From assembly GCF_035987325.1 (NCBI RefSeq), contig NZ_CP108488.1, positions 7,998,001 through 8,062,000 of the forward strand: DNA of 64,000 bases, written 5' to 3'. A program made the position numbers and the translations under genes. Origin of the DNA: Streptomyces sp. NBC_01244. GTDB taxonomy: Bacteria; Actinomycetota; Actinomycetes; Streptomycetales; Streptomycetaceae. The notes beneath the pieces were generated by a model that did no database searches, was not told where the DNA came from, and saw only the letters and a program-made list of their open reading frames with translations. The number at the start of each line of letters is the position of its first letter. Within the stretch, counting starts at the first letter, position 1. Positions 41,553 through 50,190 of this stretch are shown in pieces.

Positions 41553-42509
41553 CTAGGTGTATTGACCTGCAGGGTTGTTGACGCGGCTGATGGGTGGTTT
41601 GCCGTCGAGTGCGGTGTGGCAGCGGTGGTGGTTGTAGGTGTGGAGGAAGTCTGTCAGGGCTGCTGTCCGTTCGTCGTTTGAGGTGTAGGGCCGTAGGTAG
41701 GCCCATTCGTCCAGCAGGGTGCGGTTGAAGCGTTCGACTTTGCCGTTGGTCTGGGGCCGGTAGGGGCGGGTGAGTTTGCCGGTCGCGCCGAGGTCGGCCA
41801 GGACGTTCTTCCAGGCCAGGCCTTTGCGGTAGGCCCAGGCGTTGTCGGTCAGGACCCGTTCGATGCGGGTGATGCCCTGGGAGAGGAAGAACGCGGCCGC
41901 GCGGGTGAGGAAGGCCGCGCAGGTGGCGGCTTTCTCGTCTGGGTGGATCTCGCTGTAGGCGAGGCGGGAGTGGTCGTCGACGGCGGAGTGGACGTAGTCG
42001 AAGCCCATGGCGGAGCGGGTGGTGCGGCCGGCCTGGCGGCCCAGGACTTTGTGGCCGCCGCCGTCGGGGATCCGGCCGAGTTTCTTCACGTCGATGTGGA
42101 CCAGCTCGCCCGGGCGGTCGCGTTCGTAGCGGCGGATCACGGTGCCGGTGGGGCGGTCGAACCAGGCGAGCCGGTTCAGGCCGTGGCGGGTCAGGATCCG
42201 GTGGACGGTCGAGGCGGGCAGGCCCGGGACCGGGCCGATCCTCGCGGGGCCCAGCTTGCGGGTCCGACGCAGGTCGCAGACCTTCGCCTCGATGGCGGCC
42301 GGGGTCCGGTGCGGCGTCCTGTGAGGCCGGCTGGACCGGTCGTGAAGACCCGCCTCGCCCTCGGCCCGCCACCGGCGCACCCACTTGTGGGCAGTGGCCC
42401 GCGATATGCCCGTCTCGGCTGCTACGTGGGCGACCGGACGTCCCGATGCGACCCGATCGACCAGCAGGCGCCTACCGAAGACAGTCAGCCGGGCATTACG
42501 GTGGGACAC
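41553..42509 (-). CDS. IS481-family transposase (DDE)
   Basis: 318 aa from a GTG preceded by GGAGG. It has an N-terminal helix-turn-helix (VAHVAAETGISRATAHKWVRRWRAEGEAGLHDRSSRPHR) and an rve-type catalytic domain: Asp in HIDVKKLG, Asp in VLTDNAWAY, Glu in NGKVERFNRTLLDEW. The TAG stop (41553-41555) is not in the IS; it comes from the duplicated CTAG target. The coding region is uninterrupted, so the element may be active. Confidence 0.95.
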   Translation of the reverse strand: MSHRNARLTVFGRRLLVDRVASGRPVAHVAAETGISRATAHKWVRRWRAEGEAGLHDRSSRPHRTPHRTPAAIEAKVCDLRRTRKLGPARIGPVPGLPASTVHRILTRHGLNRLAWFDRPTGTVIRRYERDRPGELVHIDVKKLGRIPDGGGHKVLGRQAGRTTRSAMGFDYVHSAVDDHSRLAYSEIHPDEKAATCAAFLTRAAAFFLSQGITRIERVLTDNAWAYRKGLAWKNVLADLGATGKLTRPYRPQTNGKVERFNRTLLDEWAYLRPYTSNDERTAALTDFLHTYNHHRCHTALDGKPPISRVNNPAGQYT

Positions 42510-42615
42510 GAAGACCTCCGTTGTGCAATGGGTTCCTAGACAGCTCCCACCACACCGGAGGTCTTCGCCATGTTCAAGACCTGCCAGGTGTCAACAACGC
42601 TCGTGATCAATACAC
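41557..42615 (-). mobile_element. IS481-family insertion sequence, 1059 bp, with CTAG target duplication
   Basis: Both ends show GTGTATTGA (41557 inward; complement of TCAATACAC ending at 42615) and GTTGTTGAC further in, i.e. imperfect inverted repeats of about 26 bp. CTAG flanks it directly at 41553-41556 and 42616-42619. IS481 itself is known to target NCTAGN. One intact transposase gene fills the element. The copy looks recent and complete. Confidence 0.93.
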
Positions 42616-44079
42616 CTAGGTCCGGGGGAGGCGTCGTAGGGCGGTGGTGAAGGCGGAGTCGCGGTGTGCGTCGAACTCCTCCTGCGTGAAGACCGGGGTG
42701 CGGACGTCGACGGGGATGCCCGGACCGTCGAAGGTCTTCCCGGTACGGGTGAGGAACTGCTCGTTGGGCAGGCCGAGTTCCCAGCCGTTGGGGAGGGTCC
42801 GTCCGAGGACGTCGGAGAAGACCCCCTGTGTCGGCTCCCCGATGCGCACCGTCCGGCCGGGGCGCTCCAGGAGGGCCTGGGTGAAGGTCTCGCCCGCGCT
42901 CAGGGTGGAGCCGCCGGTGAGCACGGCGATCGGCCCGGGGTAGCGGGGGCCGCGCGCGGGCTGGACGTACAGGGGCTGCGGGCGGGTGAACCGGGTCGCG
43001 TCGGCGGGGTCGTTGCGCACGCGCTTGGCGTAGGCGAAGTACGGGCGGTCCGTGAGCCGGGCGGCCAGGCGTAGGCCGAGCTCGTCGGAGCCGCCGCCAT
43101 TGATGCGCAGGTCGATGACCAGGCCGCGCAGGCGGGAGGTGCGCTCGGCGGTGAAGACGCTCTCCAGGGCACGGTCGAGCTCGGCGCTCTCGGAGGCGAA
43201 GTCACCGCTCTCGGTGTAGCCCCCGAAGCCGGAGAGGCGCAGGTAGCCGCGGCCGTCCGGGAGGTCGGCGTACGAGATGCGGCCCTGGGCGAACTCCTGG
43301 GGCGCGTGTCCGCCGAGGTCCACCTCCTGGATGTACGCCTTGACGCGGGTTTCGAGTTCGAGGGTCGGCATCACGGTGCCCGGGCGGACCTCGCCGAAGC
43401 GCCGGTCGCCGCCGGCGAGGCGGACGTGCGCGTCGTGCAGGGGGGTGAGCATCTCCTTGAAGACGGCGAAGAGTTCGTCCTCGGTGGTGCCGGCGTGCAC
43501 GCGGGGGCGGTGGCTCTCGCGTACCGCGTTCCAGTCGACGCCTTTGGCGGCGAAGAAGGGGTAGTTCTCCGCGAAGGTCTGCCAGAACACGTCGAAGGTG
43601 GCGACCGGGTCCGCGGCGGGGCCGGGCTCCTGGGTCTCGCGGCACCGCTCGGGCAGGGCGCCGAGGCGGCGGGTCGCACGGTCGCCGACCGAGCCCTCGA
43701 CGTGCACCGATCCGGGGCGCACGGTGAGGACCTCGTCGTCCTCGGTGGCGTAGCGGTAGGCGGCGGCGCTCCCGCTGTCCGGGACCCGCCGCGCGCTCGC
43801 GCCGGGCAGGCAGCTGATTCCGGTGACCTGGTACTCCTGGAGCCGTCCGGACTCCACGCGGAGCACGGTGCCGTAGCCGTCGAGCTGCCAGATCCCGACC
43901 GGCCCGGCGGGCGGGCGGCCCGCGGTGGCGGTGGCGGCCGCGGCGGGGCCGGCGGTGGTGACCGCGAGGGCGAGGAGCAGCGCCGTGGCGGCCGCGCGCC
44001 GGTGCGTGGCCTTGCCCGTGCCTGTGCCTCTGCGTGTGCCTGCGCGTGTGCCGCGTGTGTCGGTGCCTGTGTCGGTCAT
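42616..44079 (-). CDS. Secreted S41-family (C-terminal-processing type) peptidase
   Basis: 487 aa. A long charged N-terminus leads into a signal peptide (AAATALLLALAVTTAGPAAAATA). The middle has a tricorn/IRBP-like domain (VFWQTFAENYPFF, DAHVRLAGG). The catalytic part shows LVIDLRINGGG and the nucleophile region GGSTLSAGETF, then GRTVRIGEPTQG. Serine peptidases of this type trim or degrade proteins outside the membrane. The last codon is followed by the TAG of the CTAG where IS481 inserted, so the protein is not changed by the IS. The normal downstream terminator is now separated by 1 kb. Confidence 0.9.
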   Translation of the reverse strand: MTDTGTDTRGTRAGTRRGTGTGKATHRRAAATALLLALAVTTAGPAAAATATAGRPPAGPVGIWQLDGYGTVLRVESGRLQEYQVTGISCLPGASARRVPDSGSAAAYRYATEDDEVLTVRPGSVHVEGSVGDRATRRLGALPERCRETQEPGPAADPVATFDVFWQTFAENYPFFAAKGVDWNAVRESHRPRVHAGTTEDELFAVFKEMLTPLHDAHVRLAGGDRRFGEVRPGTVMPTLELETRVKAYIQEVDLGGHAPQEFAQGRISYADLPDGRGYLRLSGFGGYTESGDFASESAELDRALESVFTAERTSRLRGLVIDLRINGGGSDELGLRLAARLTDRPYFAYAKRVRNDPADATRFTRPQPLYVQPARGPRYPGPIAVLTGGSTLSAGETFTQALLERPGRTVRIGEPTQGVFSDVLGRTLPNGWELGLPNEQFLTRTGKTFDGPGIPVDVRTPVFTQEEFDAHRDSAFTTALRRLPRT

Positions 44080-44235
44080 CGTGCTGTCCCCGTTCGCCGA
44101 AGTCCCTTGAGCCGTACCAGGATCCGGGGCGGCCGGGGGTCGGGGACATCCTGCGGCCCACCCGGCCCGGGGTGGGGCTACCCCCCCCGAATCCGGCCGG
44201 TAGGCCGACCGCGCGCGACCCATCCATAACAACAC

Positions 44236-44253
44236 GAACGATCGTGCTAATAT
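44236..44253 (+). promoter_or_regulatory. Promoter -10 box with adjoining TetR-type operator for the hydrolase/exporter operon
   Basis: TAATAT (44248-44253) is a strong -10 box 63 bp before the hydrolase start. Directly upstream lies GAACGATCGTGC (44236-44247), containing the palindrome CGATCG. The same 12-mer, with one change, lies inverted upstream of the TetR gene at 47464-47475. Binding there would block RNA polymerase. Confidence 0.7.
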
Positions 44254-44316
44254 CTCTCCATCACCCTGACCCGCCAGCGCCGTCTGGCCACCCTGAGGAG
44301 ATCCGGAGAACCGGGC

Positions 44317-45216
44317 ATGCACCCCACGGCTTCACTCCTGAGCACGACCCTCAACATCACCGCCCGGGTCGCCCCGGGCCCGGTCGGGCGGGTGGCGTTC
44401 GCGCTGTTCGTGCGGCCGCTCGGCCGGCCGAAGGTGAAGCCGGGCGAAGCGGAGGTCATGGCCCGGGCCGTGACCGGCCGGCTCGTCGTGGACGGGATAC
44501 CCGTGACCACGTACCGCTGGGGCGACGGCGACCGGCCGGTTCTCCTCGTACACGGATGGAGCTCGCGGGCCTCGCGCTTCGCCGGGTTCATCGAGGCCCT
44601 GCTGGCCGAGGGCCGGACCGTGGTGTCCTTCGACGCACCCGGTCACGGCGCGTCCGGCGGCCGGGCCACCACCATCCTGCGCCAGCGCGAGATCATCCGC
44701 CGACTGCACGCGCGGTACGGGGATTTCTCGGCCGTCCTGGCCCACTCCTTCGGGGTGGTGTCCACCTTCTTCGCGCTCCGGGACGGGATCCGGGCCGACC
44801 GGATCGCAGGTATCGGCGCCATCTCGGACTTCGACTTCCTCGCCGCGCGGTTCCGCTCGATGCTGGGCGTGAACCAGGCCGTCGAGGACGCCCTGCGGCG
44901 CCACATCCAGCGCCGGCTCTTCCCGTCGGAGCCCGACATCTGGCCCCGCTTCGACTCGTGCCACCACCCCGAGGAGATCCCCTCCGAGATCCTGCTCGTG
45001 CACGACGCGGACGATGACACGGCGGCCCCCGGCCAGTCCCGCGCCCTCGCGGCGGCGTACGGGGAGAGGGCCCGGCTGATCGAGACGAGCGGACTCGGCC
45101 ACCGCCGCATCCTCCTCGACCCACACGTCATCGCGACCACCGTCGAGTTCCTGAGCGCGACCCGGTCGCAGCCCCGTACGGCCGGCCCGACCGGGGCCGC
45201 GGGAGCCACCCGATGA
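44317..45216 (+). CDS. Alpha/beta hydrolase
   Basis: 299 aa. The oxyanion HGWSSRA after VLLV, nucleophile Ser in LAHSFGVVS, acid in LLVHDADDDTA and His in SGLGHRRIL form the usual triad. A 50-residue N-terminal extension precedes the core. The substrate is unknown; small esters or lactones are likely. Its stop overlaps the MFS exporter start by 4 bp, so hydrolysis and export of the same compound are probably linked. Confidence 0.9.
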   Translation: MHPTASLLSTTLNITARVAPGPVGRVAFALFVRPLGRPKVKPGEAEVMARAVTGRLVVDGIPVTTYRWGDGDRPVLLVHGWSSRASRFAGFIEALLAEGRTVVSFDAPGHGASGGRATTILRQREIIRRLHARYGDFSAVLAHSFGVVSTFFALRDGIRADRIAGIGAISDFDFLAARFRSMLGVNQAVEDALRRHIQRRLFPSEPDIWPRFDSCHHPEEIPSEILLVHDADDDTAAPGQSRALAAAYGERARLIETSGLGHRRILLDPHVIATTVEFLSATRSQPRTAGPTGAAGATR

Positions 45217-46697
45217 CCGCCACCCGCCCCGAACCCACCGCACCCGAGGCGGTCAGCCCACCCGAGGCGGTCAGCCCACCCGAGTCGGTCTCCGCGCCCG
45301 ATTCCGGATGGCAACGGGTCGAAGGCGGCCCCGGAGGCGGGCGGGTGCTTGCGCTGGCCAGTGCCGTCACCTTTCTCGCCTTCCTCGACGCCACCGTCGT
45401 CAACGTCGCCTTCCCCGACCTGCGCCGGGCCTTTCCCGAGGTGTCGCTGGCCCGCCTGACCTGGATCGTCAGCGCCTACGCCGTACTGTTCGCCGCCCTG
45501 CTCGCCGCGGCCGGCCGGCTCGCCGACACCCTGGGCCGCCGAACCCTGTTCCTCGGCTCGGTCCTCGCCTTCACCCTGACCTCGCTCGCCGCCAGCGCGG
45601 CCCCCACCGCCGAGCTGCTCATCCTGGCCCGCGCCCTCCAGGGAGCGGCCGCCGCCGGGATGATCCCCGCGGCGCTGGGCCTCGTACTCGCCCACACCCC
45701 GCCCGCCCGCCGGGCGGCCGCCCTCGGAGTCTGGTCGGCGGCGGGCGGACTGGCCGCCGCCATCGGCCCGAGCATCGGCGGACTGCTCGTCGAGTGGTGG
45801 GACTGGCGTGCGCTCTTCCTCATCAACGTCCCGCTCGGCCTGGCCGTCGGCTGGGCCGCCGCCCGCGTCATCCCCCGGGAGCCGCGCACGGGACGCCGGC
45901 TCCCCGACCCCGTCGGTACGACGGCGCTCGCCCTCGGCATCGGGGGAGTGGTGGCCGGGCTCTCCCAGGGCGCGGAGTGGGGCTGGACCGATGCGAGGGT
46001 GCTCGCCCTGGTCATCGGCGGCGCTCTGGCGGGCACCCTCGCGCTGCGCCGCTCGCACCGCCATCCCGCCCCGGCCGTCGACCGGGACCTGTGGCGCGAC
46101 CCGCTGTTCGCCCGCGCCAACATCGGCGCCCTGCTCTTCGGCGCCGCCATGTACGCATGGCTGCTCACCGGCCCGTCCTACCTCATCGAGCGCTGGAACT
46201 ACTCGGTCCTGCAAGCCGGCTTCGGCGTCACACCGGGAGCCGTGCTCGCCATGGGCGGTGCGCTCGTCGTCGGCCGCCGGGTCCCCGCCCGCTTCCAAGG
46301 GGCCGCCGTCACCGTCGGATCGCTGCTCTTCGCCGCCAACGCCCTGCTGCTGTGGGGCTGGGCCGGGGAGTCCACCTCGTACGCCCAGATCTTCCTGCCC
46401 GCCGGACTCCTCGGTGGCCTCGGCATCGGGGTCGTGGTGACCGCGCTGTCGACGACGGCCTCGGCCGGCCTCCCGGCGCAGCGCTTCGCGGCCGGTACCG
46501 GCCTGCTGATGACGGCCCGCCAGCTCGGCGGCGCGCTCGGCGTCGCCGGCACGGCGGCCCTGCTCACCGGGTCCGGCCCGGGAGACCACTGGCGCGGAGT
46601 CTTCCTGCTGATCGCGTTCACCGCGCTGGGTTCGGCGGCCGCGGGCGCCTCGATGCGGCTCAGCGGTCCGGCGAAGCCGGCTCGGCCGGGAGGCTGA
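45213..46697 (+). CDS. DHA2-type MFS exporter
   Basis: 494 aa, about 14 membrane helices. The N-terminal tail contains a short tandem repeat (PEAVSPPEAVSPPESVS). Family motifs are LDATVVNVAFPDL, AGRLADTLGRRTLF and WSAAGGLAAAIGPSIGGLL. It is coupled to the hydrolase by an ATGA overlap. The 3' end overlaps the convergent TetR gene by 38 bp. Likely exports a drug or metabolite under that TetR's control. Confidence 0.92.
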   Translation: MTATRPEPTAPEAVSPPEAVSPPESVSAPDSGWQRVEGGPGGGRVLALASAVTFLAFLDATVVNVAFPDLRRAFPEVSLARLTWIVSAYAVLFAALLAAAGRLADTLGRRTLFLGSVLAFTLTSLAASAAPTAELLILARALQGAAAAGMIPAALGLVLAHTPPARRAAALGVWSAAGGLAAAIGPSIGGLLVEWWDWRALFLINVPLGLAVGWAAARVIPREPRTGRRLPDPVGTTALALGIGGVVAGLSQGAEWGWTDARVLALVIGGALAGTLALRRSHRHPAPAVDRDLWRDPLFARANIGALLFGAAMYAWLLTGPSYLIERWNYSVLQAGFGVTPGAVLAMGGALVVGRRVPARFQGAAVTVGSLLFAANALLLWGWAGESTSYAQIFLPAGLLGGLGIGVVVTALSTTASAGLPAQRFAAGTGLLMTARQLGGALGVAGTAALLTGSGPGDHWRGVFLLIAFTALGSAAAGASMRLSGPAKPARPGG

Positions 46698-47436
46698 CGG
46701 CCGGGGCGTCGGCGGCGGAGAAGCCGGCGGCCGGGAACACGAGTACGGGCGGCCGCTCCGGGAGTTCCTCCGGGGCGGCCGTCGCCGCGCGCAGCCGGGA
46801 GAGGATGCCCCGCGCGGCCCGGTCGTAGGCCGTGGTGTCCTCGTGCAGCACGGAGTGCGCGTTGGCCAGCTCCATCATCGCCATGATCTCGAAGGCGAGC
46901 TGCTCGACGTCCACGTCCGCGTCGACGTTCACGTCCGCGTCCGCGTTGACGTTCACGTCCATCTCCGCGGCCGACGCGCGAAACCCGCCCGCCAGCCGGG
47001 CCTCGTCCAGCAGCCGCTCGATGTACCGCGTCCAGTCGCCGCGGATCTTGGCGATCTCGTCGTGGACGGGCCCGGGGCGCGAATCGAACTCGGCGGACGC
47101 GGAGTAGAAGAAGCAGCCGCCGGGGAAGACCCGGCGCCCGGAGTAGCCGAGCCAGCTCTCGCACAGCCGCCACACCTTGGCGAGCCCGGCGGGCTGGTCC
47201 CATACGGGCCGTACGACCTGCTCGACGAAGACGGCCCGGGCGGCCTGCACGGTGGCGAGCTGCAGCTCCTCCTTGGAACCGAAGAGGGCGAACACGCCGC
47301 TCTTGCTCAGCCCCAGATCCGTGGCGATCTTCCCCAGGGACAGTCCTTCCAGGCCGTCCATCGAGGCGATGCTCATCGTCCTTTCCAGGACCGTCCGCCG
47401 CGTCTGGTTCCCGCGCTCCACGCGTCCGTCTGCCAT
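46660..47436 (-). CDS. TetR-family regulator with an Asp/Val repeat insert
   Basis: 258 aa. The HTH is at about 12-55 (TMSIASMDGLEGLSLGKIATDLGLSKSGVFALFGSKEELQLATV). The ligand domain has VFPGGCFFYSASAEFDSRPGPV, typical of a TetR subgroup. At about 157-173 there is an odd acidic run, DVNVNADADVNVDADVDVE, encoded by near-identical 6- to 12-bp DNA repeats (GACGTTCACGTCCGCG type). It most likely represses itself and the hydrolase/MFS operon, since the same 12-bp site lies before both. Confidence 0.9.
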   Translation of the reverse strand: MADGRVERGNQTRRTVLERTMSIASMDGLEGLSLGKIATDLGLSKSGVFALFGSKEELQLATVQAARAVFVEQVVRPVWDQPAGLAKVWRLCESWLGYSGRRVFPGGCFFYSASAEFDSRPGPVHDEIAKIRGDWTRYIERLLDEARLAGGFRASAAEMDVNVNADADVNVDADVDVEQLAFEIMAMMELANAHSVLHEDTTAYDRAARGILSRLRAATAAPEELPERPPVLVFPAAGFSAADAPAVSLPAEPASPDR

Positions 47437-47463
47437 GCGGTCATGGTACCGAAGTCATCGCAC

Positions 47464-47475
47464 GCACGGTCGTTC
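47464..47475. promoter_or_regulatory. Second copy of the TetR-type site, before the TetR gene
   Basis: GCACGGTCGTTC is the reverse complement of GAACGACCGTGC, 11 of 12 identical with the site at the hydrolase promoter (44236-44247). It lies 28 bp upstream of the TetR start and between it and the divergent WhiB-like gene. Confidence 0.68.
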
Positions 47476-47537
47476 ACTCTGTGGCTGTTGATCAGGCGTT
47501 GATCGGACGTCCATCGCCGCCGGACAGGCTCTGCGGC

Positions 47538-47792
47538 ATGTCGATGAACACCACCGATACCGATACCGTCACCGCCGTCCCGTCCTGGTACGAGCTCGCC
47601 CTCTGTGCCCAGACGGGCCCTGGATTCTTCTTCCCGGAGCCCGGCTCCTCCCTGCGCGACGCGAAGCGGCTGTGCGGGGCCTGCGAGGGCCGCAAACCCT
47701 GCCTGGACTACGCCCTGGCCAACGACGAACGCTTCGGCGTCTGGGGCGGCCTGTCCGAAGCCGAACGCCAGGCCCTGCGCCGGCGCTCCTGA
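47538..47792 (+). CDS. WhiB-like iron-sulfur protein
   Basis: 84 aa. Four Cys bind a [4Fe-4S] cluster: LCAQ, then CGACEGRKPC. The turn motif GVWGGLSEAER and a basic end (RQALRRRS) complete the family pattern. WhiB proteins bind the main sigma factor or DNA and act in development and redox response. It is a short member with little beyond the core; which Wbl type it is cannot be said. Start could also be the ATG two codons later. Confidence 0.93.
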   Translation: MSMNTTDTDTVTAVPSWYELALCAQTGPGFFFPEPGSSLRDAKRLCGACEGRKPCLDYALANDERFGVWGGLSEAERQALRRRS

Positions 47793-47887
47793 CCGCCCTA
47801 CGCTCCTGACCGCGCTACGCCCCTGACCGACCTGCGCCCCTGGCCGCCCGGCGGCCTTGCCGCGCGGCCCTCGGCACGGCGGCGGCG

Positions 47888-48619
47888 TCATTCCAGCAGT
47901 TCCAGGATCCGCGAGGTCCCGGCACCACCCGGCGGCCCGGTCGGCCGGGGGGCGGGATCGGCGAAGGCGATCGTGTGCGCGACCGCCTCCAGGATGGCGG
48001 TGTACGCGTCGGCGTGCTCGGTCGCCGCGCTGGTCAGGTCGAGCAGCAGCAGGTGGCGCCCGTCGGGATGCGCCGTGACGGCCCTGGCCTGGAACAGTCC
48101 CCGGTCGGTGCCGGCGACGGGCAGGACCCCGGAGACCAGCGCGCACGGGAGGCCCGAGGCCAGGTCCAGGTACCTGCGCGTCGAGCCGCTCCCGAGGGCG
48201 GACCGGGCCAGGGCCAGGGCCACCCGCGCCGCACCGGCCCCCGCGCCCGCGTCTGCGGCGGGCCGCACGGCGAGGGAGAACAGCGAGGTGGAGACGGTCT
48301 CCGGGCCCTCGGGGTGGAGGCCGACCGCGGTGTGGACCAGGTGCAGGCCGGGCTGAGCGGCGAGTTCGTCGAGGCGGTCCATCAGCCGGCCGAGCTGCGC
48401 CCCCGCACCGGCCCCGACACCCGCACCGGCCCCGGCGCCGATGTCCGCACCCGGACCGCCATCCGCCCCCGGACCGCCATCCGCACCGCGCCCGGAGTCG
48501 CCGCCCAGGGCCTCCAGGGCTTCGGCGACCTCCTCCAGGGCGTCCCGGTCCTCGGGGCCGAGGTCGTGGAAGCCGGGCGGCAGCCTGAACCAGATCGGCG
48601 GGACGGAGCGGTTGCTCAC
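47888..48619 (-). CDS. Unknown protein co-encoded with WXG100-like proteins
   Basis: 243 aa from a GTG overlapping the upstream stop by 4 bp. The start VPPIWFRLPPGFHDLGPEDRDALEEVAEALEALG and the body (HTAVGLHPEGPETVSTSLFSLAV, TRRYLDLASGLPCALVSGVLPV, ILEAVAHTIAFADP) recall small cytosolic partner proteins of actinobacterial type VII secretion loci. A Gly/Ala repeat (GADGGPGADGGPGADIGAGAGAG) lies in the middle. No firm family. It is the third gene of a three-gene operon. Confidence 0.65.
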   Translation of the reverse strand: MSNRSVPPIWFRLPPGFHDLGPEDRDALEEVAEALEALGGDSGRGADGGPGADGGPGADIGAGAGAGVGAGAGAQLGRLMDRLDELAAQPGLHLVHTAVGLHPEGPETVSTSLFSLAVRPAADAGAGAGAARVALALARSALGSGSTRRYLDLASGLPCALVSGVLPVAGTDRGLFQARAVTAHPDGRHLLLLDLTSAATEHADAYTAILEAVAHTIAFADPAPRPTGPPGGAGTSRILELLE

Positions 48620-49791
48620 GGCTGCACCAGCGTCCAGAGACGGGCCGTCCTCGCGGCCGTGGTCGGACCGTCCTCCACGACGAGCCGGGTGCCGTCCACC
48701 GCCGTGGAGCCGCGATCCACGGATTCGTTGTCGCCCGTGTAGTCGGCGGTGGCCGTGGCCGCTCCGGTGGCGGCCACGGCCACCCCCACCCGCTCCCTGA
48801 CCTCGGGTGTCGAGGACCGCAGGGCCCACGAGGTGAGCGGGCTCTCCACCTTCCGCAGTTCGTCCGCCGTGTTCCACGTGGTGCGGGCGAACGCACCCGC
48901 GCCCGGCGAGACCCCCGCCAGGGCGCCGGCTTCCGGGACCGCCATGGCCGCGCGGGCGGCGACCGTACCGGCCCTCGCGCCCGTGGCGACGGCGGCCACG
49001 CCCGGGACGGCGCCGAGGCCGTCGCCGAGCAGCGTGACGCTGTTCTTCCAGAACGCGGCGTCGAACTTGCCCCGGGTGAAACCCTCGGTCAGCGGCTTGC
49101 GGAAGCCGGGGTCAGCGAGGTGCGCGGTCAGGGCGGCCAGCGAGAGCCCGCCCGCGACCAGCATGATCGCCATCCCGGCCGGCGGGAAGAAGAGGGCGAC
49201 GGCCGCACCGGCCGCTCCCAGAATGGCCGCCGCGTTCGAGAGGGCGTCCGCCGGATCATCGACGATCTTGTTCCAGACCGACTCCAGTACCCCGGGCTCC
49301 TTCGGCGCCAGCCGTCGGGCCGTGGCGGTCAGCGTGTCCGCCACCCGGCGGGCCGCCGCGGAGTGCTCCGAGGCCAGCTCGGCTGCCAGCCGGCGGGCGT
49401 CGGTGAGGGCCTCGTCGGTGGTGGCCGCGGCGGCCCGGGAGGCGTAGCGGGCGGCCAGGGTGCGGTGGGCGGCCAGGGTGTCGTGCCAGCCGGTCAGCCG
49501 GCGCGCGGCCTCCGCCAGGGAGGTGTGGGCCGCGTGGAGGTGGCGGGGGAGCTCGCGCGACAGCGAGGCGCGGAAGGCGGTGGCGGCTTCGCCCTGCCAG
49601 GCCGAGCTGTGGGAGACCAGGGCGTCGACGACGCGGGAGGTCTCCGCGAGGCGGTCCGCAGAGGAGCGGAGCTTCTTCGCCAGGGCCAGGACCGCGAACG
49701 GGCTCCCCGGGGCCGGGTCGAAGCCGAGCGCGGAGTAGTCGGAGGCCGGGGAGTCGGAGGCCGCGGAGTCGGCGGCCGGGGAGTCAGCCAC
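48616..49791 (-). CDS. WXG100-like/large secreted-effector-type protein
   Basis: 391 aa. After a Ser/Ala/Asp-rich start, residues 30-160 form long helices with a WxG turn (SSAWQGEAATAFRASLSREL), as in WXG100/LXG proteins. A hydrophobic middle (AAAILGAAGAAVALFFPPAGMAIMLVAGGLSLAALTA) and a Gly/Ala-rich C-terminal part follow, without a recognised toxin motif. It overlaps its upstream small WXG100-like partner by 8 bp. It may be a substrate of a type VII system encoded elsewhere. Confidence 0.72.
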   Translation of the reverse strand: MADSPAADSAASDSPASDYSALGFDPAPGSPFAVLALAKKLRSSADRLAETSRVVDALVSHSSAWQGEAATAFRASLSRELPRHLHAAHTSLAEAARRLTGWHDTLAAHRTLAARYASRAAAATTDEALTDARRLAAELASEHSAAARRVADTLTATARRLAPKEPGVLESVWNKIVDDPADALSNAAAILGAAGAAVALFFPPAGMAIMLVAGGLSLAALTAHLADPGFRKPLTEGFTRGKFDAAFWKNSVTLLGDGLGAVPGVAAVATGARAGTVAARAAMAVPEAGALAGVSPGAGAFARTTWNTADELRKVESPLTSWALRSSTPEVRERVGVAVAATGAATATADYTGDNESVDRGSTAVDGTRLVVEDGPTTAARTARLWTLVQP

Positions 49792-50095
49792 GGGACCCGG
49801 CCGCCTGCCGGAAGGCCGCGCGGATGGCCTCTTCGAGCTCCGCGTACTCGGCGGCGCTACGGCGTACGCCCTCGCGTACGGCCTTGATCCGCCCGGCGAG
49901 CTCCTTGGTGCCGTGGCCCCAACTGTCCTGGAAGCCGTCGCACGCGGCGTCGAGGTCCGCCGTGCCCAGCTGGTCGGCCCGTACGTGTTCCAGCTCCCGC
50001 CGGGCCTCGCGCAGGGCGGTCAGCGAGGTGTCCAGGGCGTTGGTGAGGCGGGCCAGCTGGTCGATCTCGACCTGCAGCGGTGTCATGGCGGTCAT
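49784..50095 (-). CDS. Small WXG100-like protein
   Basis: 103 aa. All helical with DSWGHG as the central WxG turn (FQDSWGHGTKELAGRIKAVREGVRRSAAEYAELEEAI). Such proteins form helical hairpins and pair with a partner, here probably the 391-aa product just downstream. Start at ATG 50095; an in-frame ATG three codons later is possible. Confidence 0.75.
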   Translation of the reverse strand: MTAMTPLQVEIDQLARLTNALDTSLTALREARRELEHVRADQLGTADLDAACDGFQDSWGHGTKELAGRIKAVREGVRRSAAEYAELEEAIRAAFRQAAGSRG

Positions 50096-50190
50096 GACGC
50101 GAAACCCTGGCAGAGCGGGGCTCTGCCAGGGCAATCGTCGTCACCCGCCCGAGCGAGCGGAAACCGGTCAGTCGCGGCGCGGGGGCCGGA

